Assembly (NCBI GenBank): GCA_013151415.1
Contig: JAADII010000135.1
Span: forward strand, 1-36,722
From: Chloroflexota bacterium
GTDB taxonomy: Bacteria > Chloroflexota > Anaerolineae > J102
Direction: 5' to 3'
Length of the DNA: 36,722 nt
How positions within the stretch are numbered: the first letter of the stretch is position 1; every line of letters starts with the position of its first letter. Below the pieces are notes generated by a model, which saw nothing but the letters and a program-made list of their open reading frames with translations, did no database searches and was not told the DNA's origin. Positions 7,331 to 15,911 of this stretch are shown here, in pieces. The position numbers and the translations under genes are program-made.

Positions 7331-7867
7331 TCAAAAAATCGGCGGCGTGACAATGGAAATATAGCGCAGCGCGGAATCGCCCTTTGCCGCAAGGTGGTTG
7401 AGCATGGCACCTTCGAAATAGATGGCGTCGCCTTCCTCTAAAATATATATCTGATCGCCAACGCCGATCTCCAATACGCCATCGAGAACGATGATGCATT
7501 CCTCGGTGTGTGGATAATGCACCAACGGAATGCTGCCATCTCGCGGGTGCAATTCGGCCATGATCACTTCCATCTTGCGGTTCACGTCTGGCGTAAGCAA
7601 TTCATAGGTGACATTGGTGGGGAGTATGATCTTGCGGCGTTCGTTGCGCCGCACCACCGGGCTGGGACGGACATCTTCCATCAAAAAATAAAAAACCGGC
7701 ACATCCAAGGCGCGGCTGATCTTTCGCAATGAGTCTATTGATGGAGAAACCAAACCCCGCTCCACCTGACTGAGAAAACTGGCGGTCAAATCCACCTGCC
7801 TGGCCAGATCCCGCAAGCTCATGTCCTGCTCTAGTCGCCTGGCCCGAATACGTTTTCCTAGCTCCAT
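7331..7867 (-). CDS. XRE-family regulator with C-terminal cupin (PuuR-like)
   Basis: 178 residues. An HTH_3 domain (about 3-60; MSLRDLARQVDLTASFLSQVE is the helix-turn-helix core) is joined to a cupin_2 domain (about 105-175) with H117, H120, E123 and H158 as likely metal or ligand-binding residues. This two-domain layout is that of PuuR and related repressors that sense polyamines, amino acids or other small catabolites. ATG 7867 is preceded by GGAG at 9 nt. It is transcribed away from the oxidoreductase cluster from its own near-consensus promoter (7963-7991), 37 bp from the opposing -35 box. It is therefore the best candidate regulator of the downstream genes and of itself. The effector is unknown. 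Confidence 0.93.
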   Translation of the reverse strand: MELGKRIRARRLEQDMSLRDLARQVDLTASFLSQVERGLVSPSIDSLRKISRALDVPVFYFLMEDVRPSPVVRRNERRKIILPTNVTYELLTPDVNRKMEVIMAELHPRDGSIPLVHYPHTEECIIVLDGVLEIGVGDQIYILEEGDAIYFEGAMLNHLAAKGDSALRYISIVTPPIF

Positions 7868-7962
7868 GAGAAATCACTCCGGAGATTGATGTTCAGTCCC
7901 GCTATTATGGAGATTTGGGTGAGAGCGGGATGAAAATAGGGTGGCGTTTTCGACTGTTCTAA

Positions 7963-7991
7963 AGTATAGCCTAACATACAGTCCTGGTCAA
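7963..7991 (-). promoter_or_regulatory. Promoter of the XRE-cupin regulator gene
   Basis: On the minus strand -35 TTGACC (7991-7986), 17-nt spacer, -10 TATACT (7968-7963). This is close to the sigma-70 consensus and gives a leader of about 90 nt to the ATG at 7867. Confidence 0.75.
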
Positions 7992-8028
7992 GTGAAAATT
8001 AACAAATAGTTCATACGTTAACTCATGA
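7992..8028. promoter_or_regulatory. Inter-promoter segment, candidate operator
   Basis: These 37 AT-rich bases separate the two divergent -35 boxes. They contain TTAAC (7999-8003) and its inverted copy GTTAA (8017-8021) around a 13-nt centre, and the hexamer palindrome GTTAAC. A dimeric XRE protein bound here could cover both promoters. The site itself is inferred. Confidence 0.4.
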
Positions 8029-8057
8029 TTGACAGCAGCGGGCGAATATGGTAATAT
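8029..8057 (+). promoter_or_regulatory. Consensus promoter driving the catabolic run
   Basis: Perfect -35 TTGACA (8029-8034), exactly 17-nt spacer, -10 TAATAT (8052-8057). This is the strongest promoter match in the window. The first supported start codon downstream is at 8529, so the transcript would have a leader of about 465 nt. Confidence 0.8.
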
Positions 8058-8063
8058 GGATTT

Positions 8064-8528
8064 CACTTCATGATGAAAATAGCCGTTCGCCGTTGACATC
8101 GAGGATGCCCGATTCATGTCAGTTGCCCACGACCGACGGATTGTTTTATTTCATACAATGTTGCATTTGTGCGCCGGCCATGCGCGGCCGCGCGCGTGGC
8201 CCGGCGGGCGATATTGGCGGCGGGGCGGGGTGTGGGCGCAGGGCGAGCGGACCAAGAGCGTGTGCGATTGCATCATCACTTCTCGCGCGGGGCCGGATGC
8301 AGAGTTGGGTTGGCGGCGGAATGAAACAATGAAGATGTGGTTGGCGAGGGGGGGTGCTGGTGCGCGGGGTCGAGGTGAAAAAAGTGAAAAGGGCCTAATG
8401 CGCTGGGTGGGGAGATATTGGCAAAGGCCGGCCCGCAACGTTTGTAACATTCGTTCAAATCTCAACCTAAACCTTCTCAACCTGGCTTGAGCAAGCAATA
8501 TTCATACTTTGATATAAGGAGCGTGAAC
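8064..8528 (+). other. Long GC-rich 5' leader with hairpin and G-quadruplex motif
   Basis: No convincing gene lies here. Open frames such as 8116-8490 have unlikely composition. The stretch holds an 11-bp palindrome (TTCATGATGAA) near the predicted transcription start and a strong GC hairpin at 8173-8205 (arms GCCGG.CCA/TGGCCCGGC around the palindrome GCGCGGCCGCGC). A four-tract G-quadruplex pattern (GGGG, GGGG, GGG, GGG with loops of 1, 3 and 4 nt) lies at 8222-8243, and a G7 run at 8348-8354. The leader ends with AAGGAG (8516-8521), 7 nt before ATG 8529. No riboswitch class was recognised. Confidence 0.5.
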
Positions 8529-9551
8529 ATGGCGCAACGCATGGCCCTCTACATGCAAGACAAACACCCCATCCAATATGAGATCGAAATGGTCAAATAC
8601 GCCGAGGAAAAGGGTTTCTCGGAGATTTGGCAAGCGGACACTCGCCTGGCTCGCGATTGCGTGGTGATGATGAGCGCGTTTTTGTCCAATACAAAACGCA
8701 TTCGTTTGGGGTCGGGGGTGCTGCCAATCTGGACGCGCAACCCGGCCGTCATCGCCGCCACCTGGAGCACCATGTGGGAGCTGGGCGGAAAGGTGAATGG
8801 CCGGGGTCGAGTTATGTTGGGATTGGGCGCGTGGTGGGAGCCGATCGCCTCACGCGTGGGGGTCGAGCGCAAACGACCGTTGCGGGCCATGCGCGAAAAT
8901 GTCGAAGCCATTCGCGCGCTGTTCACCATGGAAGAGGTCAGCTACCACGGCGATTTCGTCCATCTCGAAAAAGTGAAGCTCGATGTGGCGTTTGGCGACG
9001 CCTCCCCGCGCGATATTCCCATTTACATTGGCGCCACAGGCCCCAAGATGTTGCAGCTGGCGGGTGAAATTTGCGACGGCGTGGTGCTCAATTATGTGGT
9101 TTCGGTGGATTATATTCGTCGGGCTGTGGATTTGGTGCGACAGGGCGCCGAAAAAGCCGGAAAAACATTGGACGATGTCGATCGTCCCGAGCTTCTCGTG
9201 TGTTGCCTTTCAGACGATGACCCCAAGGCCGCAATGATGGAAGGCAAAGCATTGGTGGCCTATTATTTGGGCACCGAGCCCCATATCATGAAAGCCAGCA
9301 ACGTGGATGAAGACCTGATCAAGCGCGTGCAAGAGTTTGTGGGTTGGCCCGCGACCGAAGCCGATTACCGACGCGCGGCCGAGATTATCCCCGACGACGT
9401 GGTGCGCAATCTCATGGCCGTGGGCACCACCCGCGAATGCCAGGATAAGGTGGCCGAATATATTGATGCAGGCGTTACTTGCCCTATCCTTTATCCCATG
9501 ATGGACGACATCAAACCGGTCATCGACGCCTTTGCCCATTGGTCCCCTTAG
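8529..9551 (+). CDS. Luciferase-like (LLM class) flavin/F420-dependent oxidoreductase
   Basis: 340 residues, TIM-barrel of the bacterial luciferase superfamily. It resembles the 5,10-methylene-tetrahydromethanopterin reductase (Mer-like) and F420-dependent dehydrogenase group: [25 protein letters not shown] and [12 protein letters not shown] are typical segments. Such enzymes use FMNH2 or F420; which one cannot be read here. ATG 8529 has AAGGAG at 7-nt spacing, which decides the start against an in-frame TTG at 8487. The gene is first in the run, directly behind the consensus promoter, and is followed after 8 bp by the Fe-alcohol dehydrogenase. That spacing suggests a shared oxidation pathway controlled by the XRE-cupin protein. 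The substrate is unknown. Confidence 0.9.
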   Translation: MAQRMALYMQDKHPIQYEIEMVKYAEEKGFSEIWQADTRLARDCVVMMSAFLSNTKRIRLGSGVLPIWTRNPAVIAATWSTMWELGGKVNGRGRVMLGLGAWWEPIASRVGVERKRPLRAMRENVEAIRALFTMEEVSYHGDFVHLEKVKLDVAFGDASPRDIPIYIGATGPKMLQLAGEICDGVVLNYVVSVDYIRRAVDLVRQGAEKAGKTLDDVDRPELLVCCLSDDDPKAAMMEGKALVAYYLGTEPHIMKASNVDEDLIKRVQEFVGWPATEADYRRAAEIIPDDVVRNLMAVGTTRECQDKVAEYIDAGVTCPILYPMMDDIKPVIDAFAHWSP

Positions 9552-9559
9552 GTGACGTC

Positions 9560-10714
9560 ATGTCATTCATCTTTCACCTTCCCACCAGGCTATATTTTGG
9601 CCGGCCGGCCTCTGTGGCCTTGAACCAGGCGCTTTCCATGCATCGCGCGCAACGCGTGTTATTGGTGAGCGATTCCGGTCTGGTTCGCCTGGGCATGGTG
9701 GAGGAGATCCGCGCCGGATTGGCGATCAACAATCGCTCGGTTCAGGTATTCGCCAATGTTAGCAGCAACCCCACCACGCAAGAGGTGGCCGAAGGCCTGG
9801 ACGCGGCGATGGGATTTCGGGCCCAAGCCATCGTCGCTTTGGGTGGGGGCAGCGTCATCGATGTGGGCAAAGCCATCGCCATGCTCATGACCAATGGCGG
9901 CGAATATGCCGATTATCTATGGCATGGCAAGCGGATCGTCAAACGCAGCTTGCCCATGGCGGCCGTGCCGACAACCGCAGGCACCGGTAGCGAGGTGAGC
10001 CGCGTGGCCGTGATTGTGGACCCCGAAAACCCTTTCAAAAAAGGCGTGCTCAGTCCTTTGATGTTTCCGCACGATGCGGTCATCGATCCAGAATTGACTC
10101 TGGGCATGCCTTTATGGTTGACCGCATCCACGGGCATGGACGCCTTCACCCATGCTCTGGAAGCCTATCTGGGCCATCGTTCGCATCCTTTCACCGACAA
10201 GCTCGCTCTCGCAGCATTGGAAACGATATGGTGGGCGCTTCCTGCGTCCGCGGCCGATGGACGCAACATCCATGCGCGAGAAGCGATGATGATGGCCGCT
10301 TTATGGGCGGGCATTGCCATGGATCACGCCGGGTTGGGCCTGGTTCATGCGCTTTCCGGCCCCATCACCAGCCGTTTTCATCTCCATCATGGCATGACCA
10401 ACGCCATGCTGCTGCCTCATGTGCTTCGTTTCAACATGATGGCCATTTCTTTGGAGCGGCGTCGCCACTTGAACCGCATTATGGGCCTCTCGGAAAACGC
10501 GCCGGGCGAAGCTCTGGTGCGTCACATCGATGACTTCATCCATGATCTGGGCCTTTCCACTGATCCGAAGCATATGGTTCCAGATATGGATGATGGGGTT
10601 CTCGACGCCATTGTCAAGGACGCCATGAAGATGGCGATGATGCGCAACAATCCCCGTCCTGTGGACGAAGAAAGCTGTCGCGCTTTATTGCTCGATATGA
10701 TGCGAGGCGATTGA
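9560..10714 (+). CDS. Iron-containing (group III) alcohol dehydrogenase
   Basis: 384 residues, the normal family length. The N-terminal NAD(P)-binding domain has GGGS (95-98) and PTTAGTGSEV (137-146). The C-terminal helical domain carries the four metal ligands D194, H198, H263 and H277 (GLVHALSGP and HHG segments). It converts primary alcohols and aldehydes, or related hydroxy compounds, with Fe2+ or Zn2+. ATG 9560 lies 8 bp after the preceding stop, and the aldehyde dehydrogenase start is 3 bp after its own stop. The alcohol-aldehyde-acid sequence is therefore probably carried out by neighbouring gene products. Confidence 0.93.
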   Translation: MSFIFHLPTRLYFGRPASVALNQALSMHRAQRVLLVSDSGLVRLGMVEEIRAGLAINNRSVQVFANVSSNPTTQEVAEGLDAAMGFRAQAIVALGGGSVIDVGKAIAMLMTNGGEYADYLWHGKRIVKRSLPMAAVPTTAGTGSEVSRVAVIVDPENPFKKGVLSPLMFPHDAVIDPELTLGMPLWLTASTGMDAFTHALEAYLGHRSHPFTDKLALAALETIWWALPASAADGRNIHAREAMMMAALWAGIAMDHAGLGLVHALSGPITSRFHLHHGMTNAMLLPHVLRFNMMAISLERRRHLNRIMGLSENAPGEALVRHIDDFIHDLGLSTDPKHMVPDMDDGVLDAIVKDAMKMAMMRNNPRPVDEESCRALLLDMMRGD

Positions 10715-10717
10715 ACG

Positions 10718-12208
10718 ATGACCATATCCTTGTCCCCCGCTGCGCGCGCATTTCTCGCCCGATCCCCTCTCAAGCTGCTCATCGGCGGCGAGTGGGCGCC
10801 CGCGTCTTCGGGGCGAACATTCACCAGCTTCAGCCCGTCGGATGGCCGCGGCCTGGCCGAGCTGGCGTTGGCCGGGGCCGACGATGTGGATCGCGCAGTG
10901 TCGGCCGCGCGGCGGGCCTATGAAAGCGGTTGGGCGCGGATGCTTCCGGCCGAGCGAGAGGCGCTCATGCGGCGGTTTGGCGATTTGATCCGCAAGCACG
11001 CGCGCGAGCTGGCCGAGTTGGAATCTTTGGACAACGGCAAGCCCATTCGACAGACCCAAGCCATCGACGCGCTTGTCGCGGCCAGGCAAGTTTATCATTT
11101 CGCGGGTTGGCCAGGAAAAATCCACGGCCTCACCCCCTCGGTTTCCATTCCCGAACATTTTGTCTACACCCGTCGCGAACCGTTGGGCGTGGTGGCCATT
11201 ATCATTCCCTGGAATTACCCCCTCATTCACAGCATGCAGAAGATGGCGCCCGCGCTGGCCTGTGGCAACGCGGTCATCATCAAGCCGGCGCAGCTGGCCT
11301 CGTTGGCCGTATTGCGGCTGGGCGAGTTGGCTCAAGAGGCCGGTTTTCCACCCGGCGTCATCAACATCCTCACCGGCCGCGGCTCGGTGGTGGGACAGGC
11401 CCTGGCCGAGCATCCCGGCATCGATAAGATTCAAATCACCGGCTCGACCGAAGTGGGTCGGTCCGTGATTCGAGCTTCGGCCGGCAACCTCAAGCGCCTG
11501 GCCCTCGAATTGGGCAACAAAGCCCCTAACATCATCTTTGAAGACGCCGATTTGAAAACCGCCATTCCCGCCGCGTTTTGGGCCGCGTTTGGCGGCAGCG
11601 GCCAAAGTTGCGTGGCGGGCGCGCGCTTGTTTGTCCATGCCAGCATCTACGATGAGGTGTTGGCGGGACTGCTGGAGATGACCAAGTCGGTTCGCATTGG
11701 TCACGCCCTCGACCCTCTCACCGAGCTAGGCCCCATTGTGGACGAAACGCAAACCAAGACCATTTTGCGTTACATCGAGAGCGGCCTTGAGCAAGGAGCG
11801 ACCTTGCTCTGCGGCGGCAAACGCATGATGGAGGGCGACTACGCGCGCGGGTTCTTCATCGAACCCACCATATTCACCCATGTGCGCGACGATATGATCA
11901 TCTCACGCGAGGAAATATTCGGCCCGGTGTTGCCCGTTTATCGCTTCGAGAGTGAAGAGGAGGTCATCGCTCGCGCCAACGACAGCGACTATGGATTGGC
12001 CGCGGGCGTGTGGACGCGTGACATTGCTCGCGCGCATCGCGTGGCCGCAGCCATCCGGTCCGGCGTCGTTTGGGTGAACACCTACGACATGTTCGATCCG
12101 GCTGCGCCTTTTGGCGGTTTCAAGGGCAGCGGCTACGGACGAGACAACGGTTGGGAGGTCATCGAGGCTTATACAGAAGTCAAATCCGTGTGGATTCATC
12201 TTTCCTGA
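10718..12208 (+). CDS. NAD(P)-dependent aldehyde dehydrogenase
   Basis: 496 residues, full-length ALDH superfamily member. Visible catalytic residues are N166 in PWNYP, K189 in IIKPAQ, E264 in LELGNKAP and the nucleophile C298 in SGQSCVAG. The cofactor motif GSTEVG is at 242-247. It oxidises an aldehyde irreversibly to the acid. The sequence is of the general ALDH2/betaine-aldehyde/gamma-aminobutyraldehyde type; PuuC-like function would fit the PuuR-like regulator but is not established. The start ATG lies 3 bp after the alcohol dehydrogenase stop, so translation is likely coupled. Confidence 0.95.
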   Translation: MTISLSPAARAFLARSPLKLLIGGEWAPASSGRTFTSFSPSDGRGLAELALAGADDVDRAVSAARRAYESGWARMLPAEREALMRRFGDLIRKHARELAELESLDNGKPIRQTQAIDALVAARQVYHFAGWPGKIHGLTPSVSIPEHFVYTRREPLGVVAIIIPWNYPLIHSMQKMAPALACGNAVIIKPAQLASLAVLRLGELAQEAGFPPGVINILTGRGSVVGQALAEHPGIDKIQITGSTEVGRSVIRASAGNLKRLALELGNKAPNIIFEDADLKTAIPAAFWAAFGGSGQSCVAGARLFVHASIYDEVLAGLLEMTKSVRIGHALDPLTELGPIVDETQTKTILRYIESGLEQGATLLCGGKRMMEGDYARGFFIEPTIFTHVRDDMIISREEIFGPVLPVYRFESEEEVIARANDSDYGLAAGVWTRDIARAHRVAAAIRSGVVWVNTYDMFDPAAPFGGFKGSGYGRDNGWEVIEAYTEVKSVWIHLS

Positions 12209-12229
12209 ACCGCCATGCGCCATAACGCC

Positions 12230-13021
12230 ATGACATCAAAACGCTTCGAAAATCAGGTCGTTATCGTCACCGGAGCCTCGCAAGGCATTGGCCAGGCCAC
12301 GGCCATCGCCTTTGCTCGCGAAGGCGCGTTCGTCGTCGTCAACTATCGCCAGAACGCGGAGGGCGCGCGCCAGACCTTGGCGGCGATGGAAACCGTGGGA
12401 CAAGGCGGCGGCGTCCTTGTTCAGGCCGATGTGGGCGCGCTGGAAGGGTGTCTGGCTCTGATGGAAGCGGCCGATGCGCTGGGGCCGGTGTCGGTGTTGG
12501 TCAACAACGCCGCATTCATCGCCCGCTCCTCTTTTCTCGATGCGCCCGTCGAGGAATTAACCCGCTCTTTCGAAGTGAATGTGCGAGGGCCTTATTATCT
12601 CAGCCAAATGGCCGCGCGGCGCATGATCAGGCAGGGCCGCGGCGCTATCATCCATATCAGTTCCATTTTGGCGCGACAAGCCATGCCAAATCGTTCGGCA
12701 TATATTGCCAGCAAAGGCGCTATCGAGGCGCTCACGCGCGCCATGGCCCTGGATCTGGCTCCATACAACATTCGCGTCAACGCGATCGCGCCCGGCTTGG
12801 TGGACACAAAAGCCTTGCGAGCGGGTTTTCCTCATCCTGAATTCGAGCGCGTGCTCGCGTCTTACATTCTGGCCAATCGCTTGGGTCGGCCCGAGGAGCT
12901 GGCTCGAGCCATTCTCTTTCTGGCGTCTGACGAAGCCTCCTACATCAATGGCATAGTGCTTCCGGTGGATGCGGGCCTCGCCATCACCGAAGCCGGCCCG
13001 GCCATTCATGGCGATTCGTGA
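12230..13021 (+). CDS. SDR family oxidoreductase (classical type)
   Basis: 263 residues. TGASQGIG (14-21) binds the dinucleotide; N117, S144 or S145, Y158 and K162 form an intact catalytic tetrad; NNAAF takes the place of NNAG, and the C-terminus ends in a VDAGLA segment as in FabG/glucose-dehydrogenase-like SDRs. The acidic or neutral residue after beta-2 is an N (VVNYR), which suggests NADPH use. ATG 12230 is chosen for normal N-terminal length; ATG 12215 would add five residues and lies 6 bp behind the aldehyde dehydrogenase stop. It is the last gene of the first tight block; an AT-rich gap follows. Confidence 0.92.
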   Translation: MTSKRFENQVVIVTGASQGIGQATAIAFAREGAFVVVNYRQNAEGARQTLAAMETVGQGGGVLVQADVGALEGCLALMEAADALGPVSVLVNNAAFIARSSFLDAPVEELTRSFEVNVRGPYYLSQMAARRMIRQGRGAIIHISSILARQAMPNRSAYIASKGAIEALTRAMALDLAPYNIRVNAIAPGLVDTKALRAGFPHPEFERVLASYILANRLGRPEELARAILFLASDEASYINGIVLPVDAGLAITEAGPAIHGDS

Positions 13022-13176
13022 TCGGCTATTAGCGCATAATTACCCTTTTTCTAAAAGCACTTGTAATATCTCTATTTCTGTTGTTTGTGTGCGTTATTTC
13101 GTTCTTGGTGCGCCAAATTGCGATATATTGATTTTTGTTCAAATCTCGATTTTTTAACGCTCTCGCTTCCACCCCC
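13022..13176. promoter_or_regulatory. AT-rich gap with a weak promoter candidate
   Basis: This 155-bp interval is much richer in A+T than its surroundings. A TATATT box at 13124-13129 has TTCTTG (13102-13107) 16 nt upstream, a weak -35 match, and could drive the flavoprotein genes. No gene is supported here. Confidence 0.35.
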
Positions 13177-14361
13177 ATGCTCAACTACGACGCCCTTGTC
13201 ATTGGCGCAGGTTACATAGGCTGCGCGGTGGCTCACGATTTGAGTGAAGCCGGATTGCGCACGGCCTTGCTCGATCGCGGGCCGGTGGCTGCGGGCGCGT
13301 CGCGCGCGAATTATGGCAACGTGCAGGTGCAGGATGCCGAATTGGAGCACAGCCTTTCCATGATCATGGCCGGATTTGAGCGTTTCGCCAACCTGGAAGC
13401 GCGCTTAGGACGAGACGTGGGGTTGCGTAAGCTGGGTAGTTTGTTGTTGATCGAAAACGAGGCGCAATGGCGACGCATGGAGGCGCGTTTGCCCGCACTG
13501 CATGCGGCCGGCGTCGAGGCCGAGCTGATCCCCGCCAAATATCTGCCAGAGGTGGAGCCTTTGCTCGATCCCGCATCAGCGCTTGGCGCGTGTTATCACC
13601 CTCATGAAGCGCAGGTGAATCCTTTCGCCCTGATCTGGGCCTATGTGGCCGCGGGCCAGGAAAAAGGGCTGGATGTGCACCATGGCGTCGAGGTGACCGG
13701 CTTCGAAATGCGCGGGGGGCGCGTCAAGGGCGTTCGCACCCATCAGGGAACATTTTCTTGCGACATGGTGGCGCTTTGCACCGGCGCCTGGACCCCGCAG
13801 TTGGCGCGTCTGTTGGGCCGCGAGTGGGCCATTTCTCATGTGCGCGGTCAGGCCATTGTCACTGAGCGCTCCCACTTGCGCTTGCAAAATCATGTCGCCT
13901 CGGCCGCGTTTTTCGAAGAGGCCCAACCCACCCTCTCGTCCTCTGGCCGCATCGTCGAAACAGAAGCTGCAAGCGAGAAAGCAATTTTGGCCATTTCGCA
14001 AACAGCCGAGGGTCATTTCTTGCTAGGCGAGGCCGCTTTGGTCACCGATCGTTTGGATTCGACCGCCACCATCGCAGGGCAATCGGCCATCGCGCGGTTG
14101 GTTGAGCGTCATTTCCCGGCTGTACGCGGGCTACGCGTGTTGCGAGGTTGGGCTGCTCCTGTGGCTTACACCGACGACGAATTGCCCTTCTTTGGCCCTG
14201 TGGATGGCATCGAGCGGCTGTTCGTGGCCGCGGCCTTCAAGTCCACCGTCATTGTGACGCCCTTGGTGGGCGAGACGGTGGCGCAATGGGCGCTTGATGG
14301 TCGCACCGATCTCGATCTCACCCCCTTTTCGCCCGACCGGAGTTTGCGTCATGTCCACTAA
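13177..14361 (+). CDS. DAO-type FAD oxidoreductase, beta-like subunit 1
   Basis: 394 residues of the DAO superfamily (glycine/sarcosine/D-amino-acid oxidase type). GAGYIG (10-15) is the FAD-binding GxGxxG, the acidic residue D31 follows beta-2 (LLDRGP), and LRVLRGWAAP near the C-terminus is the second FAD contact. It resembles HcnC, OoxB and other beta subunits of FAD-linked amine or opine dehydrogenases. ATG 13177 is preferred; a longer in-frame start at 13135 lacks support. It overlaps the next flavoprotein gene by 11 bp, so both are translated together. With the [2Fe-2S] and alpha-type genes downstream it likely forms a membrane-linked or electron-transferring dehydrogenase for an amino or imino compound. 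Confidence 0.9.
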   Translation: MLNYDALVIGAGYIGCAVAHDLSEAGLRTALLDRGPVAAGASRANYGNVQVQDAELEHSLSMIMAGFERFANLEARLGRDVGLRKLGSLLLIENEAQWRRMEARLPALHAAGVEAELIPAKYLPEVEPLLDPASALGACYHPHEAQVNPFALIWAYVAAGQEKGLDVHHGVEVTGFEMRGGRVKGVRTHQGTFSCDMVALCTGAWTPQLARLLGREWAISHVRGQAIVTERSHLRLQNHVASAAFFEEAQPTLSSSGRIVETEAASEKAILAISQTAEGHFLLGEAALVTDRLDSTATIAGQSAIARLVERHFPAVRGLRVLRGWAAPVAYTDDELPFFGPVDGIERLFVAAAFKSTVIVTPLVGETVAQWALDGRTDLDLTPFSPDRSLRHVH

Positions 14362-15499
14362 TGTCTATGACGTGATCATCGTGGGTGGAGGCTTCGCGGG
14401 TTTGGCCGCGGCCTATCACCTGGCCGGTCGCGGCGCCAAGACGCTGTTGCTGGAAGCGAAAGGTCTGGCCAGCGGCGCTTCGGGCGCATGTGCGGGGCGC
14501 GCTCAGGTGAGCGAAAGCCCGCGCGGTTTGCATCTGAGCATGGCCCTGGCCGGCTTGAAGCGTCTGGAAAGCCTGGAGGAGGAGCTGGAGTTTGAGTTCG
14601 AGTGGCGTCGTTTGGGCAATCTCATCCTGATCTATGATGAGGACAAATTGCTCTGGTGGCGCGAGCAGGTGGCCTTGTTGCAGCAAGAGGGCCTCGAAGC
14701 GACCATGCTCGAAGCGGATGAACTGGGCGAAGTGGAGCCGCACTTGCAGGCCGAAGGCTGTTTGGCCGCGGCCTGGGCCCTGGAAGGGCATCTCAATCCC
14801 TTCAAATTCGCCCGCGCCTATGCTCGCGCCGCACAAGAGCGCGGGGCCGACATTCGCGCTTATTCGTCGGTCACTGGTTTCGAGAGCAACGCGGGCCGGA
14901 TCGCGGCCGTGCGCGTGGGCGACGAGCGCTTCGCGACCGGGGCCGTCTTGGTGGCCGCAGGCGCATGGACGGGGCGCGTGCTTTCCATGGCGGGGGCCTG
15001 GCTTCCCGTGCAGTTTACCCACGCCGAGGCCATGATCAGCGAGCGTCTGCCCCAGACCTTGCACAATCATGTGGGTCTGGCCGATTTCTACGAAACCATT
15101 CATGCGCATTCCCGGGCCGTCTCCGTGGGCGCTGCGCAACAAAAATCGGGCGCATTGCTTATCACCGAGGCTGTAGAGCAGAGCGAGACCATCCATCGTC
15201 GTAATTCGACATGGGGCATGGCCGGCATGGCCCGCGATTTTCTCGGCCTCTTTCCCGATCTCGCCAATATTCGCATTGTGCGCGGGTGGGCTATCGCCAG
15301 CCCTTTCCTGCCCGATGAACAACCCGCGATAGGCCTTATGCCTGGTTTTGAAAATCTCTTTGTCGCCACTTGTTTTCTGTTGACCATCACCACCATTCCT
15401 CTGCTTTCAGAATGGATCGCCGCCCTCATCTTGGGCGATCCCGTCCCTCCCGGCTTGCATCTTTACTCTCCCGCTCGCTACGTCAGAGAATCTGGATGA
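14351..15499 (+). CDS. DAO-type FAD oxidoreductase, beta-like subunit 2
   Basis: 382 residues and clearly paralogous to the preceding flavoprotein: GGGFAG (12-17), LNPFKFARAY corresponding to VNPFALIWAY, and IVRGWAIASPF corresponding to VLRGWAAPVAY. It is shorter and has a different substrate-side region (WRRLGNLILIYDEDK). ATG 14351 lies inside the last codons of the upstream gene (11-bp overlap), which supports translational coupling. Two beta-like paralogues beside a single alpha/[2Fe-2S] pair could mean either a complex with two different flavin subunits or two alternative complexes. The substrate is unknown. Confidence 0.9.
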   Translation: MSTNVYDVIIVGGGFAGLAAAYHLAGRGAKTLLLEAKGLASGASGACAGRAQVSESPRGLHLSMALAGLKRLESLEEELEFEFEWRRLGNLILIYDEDKLLWWREQVALLQQEGLEATMLEADELGEVEPHLQAEGCLAAAWALEGHLNPFKFARAYARAAQERGADIRAYSSVTGFESNAGRIAAVRVGDERFATGAVLVAAGAWTGRVLSMAGAWLPVQFTHAEAMISERLPQTLHNHVGLADFYETIHAHSRAVSVGAAQQKSGALLITEAVEQSETIHRRNSTWGMAGMARDFLGLFPDLANIRIVRGWAIASPFLPDEQPAIGLMPGFENLFVATCFLLTITTIPLLSEWIAALILGDPVPPGLHLYSPARYVRESG

Positions 15500-15601
15500 C
15501 CATGCGCATGGTTGGAGGCTAGCGCGTATTGCGTATGCTTTCATCGGCGCGCGGCGTTTGCTGCGGCGGTGCAGGCAATGCGGAATACGCCATTTCGGAA
15601 C

Positions 15602-15895
15602 ATGTCACCCCATGCTTCTTCTCCTTCTCCATCCGCTCCCCGCGTGACGATCTTTGTCAACGGGGAGCCGGTCGCGGCTCATGAAGGCCAGTCGGTGGCC
15701 GCGGCCCTTTTGTCCGCGGGCCGGCGCATCTTCCGACGCACCCGGCTAGGCGCGGCCCGCGGACTCTTCTGTGGCATAGGCGTCTGTTACGACTGTCTGG
15801 TCACCATTGATGGCCTTCCCAACCGTCGCGCCTGCATGGCCTCGGTGCGCGAGGGCATGCGGGTGAAGATTGCCACAGCCAACCATGAACAGTGA
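15602..15895 (+). CDS. Small [2Fe-2S] subunit (HcnA/SoxA N-terminus-like)
   Basis: 97 residues with a Fer2_4 fold: a ubiquitin-like start (VTIFVNGEPVAAHEGQSVAAALL) and four cysteines C57, C62, C65 and C78 in CX4CX2CX12C. This is the pattern of HcnA, OoxX-like and sarcosine oxidase alpha N-terminal ferredoxin domains. It passes electrons between the flavin centres of the complex. I chose ATG 15602; in-frame ATG 15578 and TTG 15512 would add a non-conserved head. The stop codon lies inside a heptamer run and is 10 bp from the alpha subunit start, so the two proteins are surely partners. Confidence 0.9.
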   Translation: MSPHASSPSPSAPRVTIFVNGEPVAAHEGQSVAAALLSAGRRIFRRTRLGAARGLFCGIGVCYDCLVTIDGLPNRRACMASVREGMRVKIATANHEQ

Positions 15896-15911
15896 GCGCT
15901 GAATCGTGAAC
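15884..15911. repeat. Heptamer run at the [2Fe-2S]/alpha subunit junction
   Basis: Four units in phase: CATGAAC, AGTGAGC, GCTGAAT, CGTGAAC. The TGA stop of the upstream gene (15893-15895) and the GTG start of the downstream gene (15906-15908) both lie in the run. Confidence 0.6.

Noticed and set aside
8116-8490. A 124-codon open frame in the leader before the luciferase-like gene.
   Set aside because: Composition (many Trp, Arg, Cys, Gly), no Shine-Dalgarno, no family resemblance; it overlaps the structured leader.
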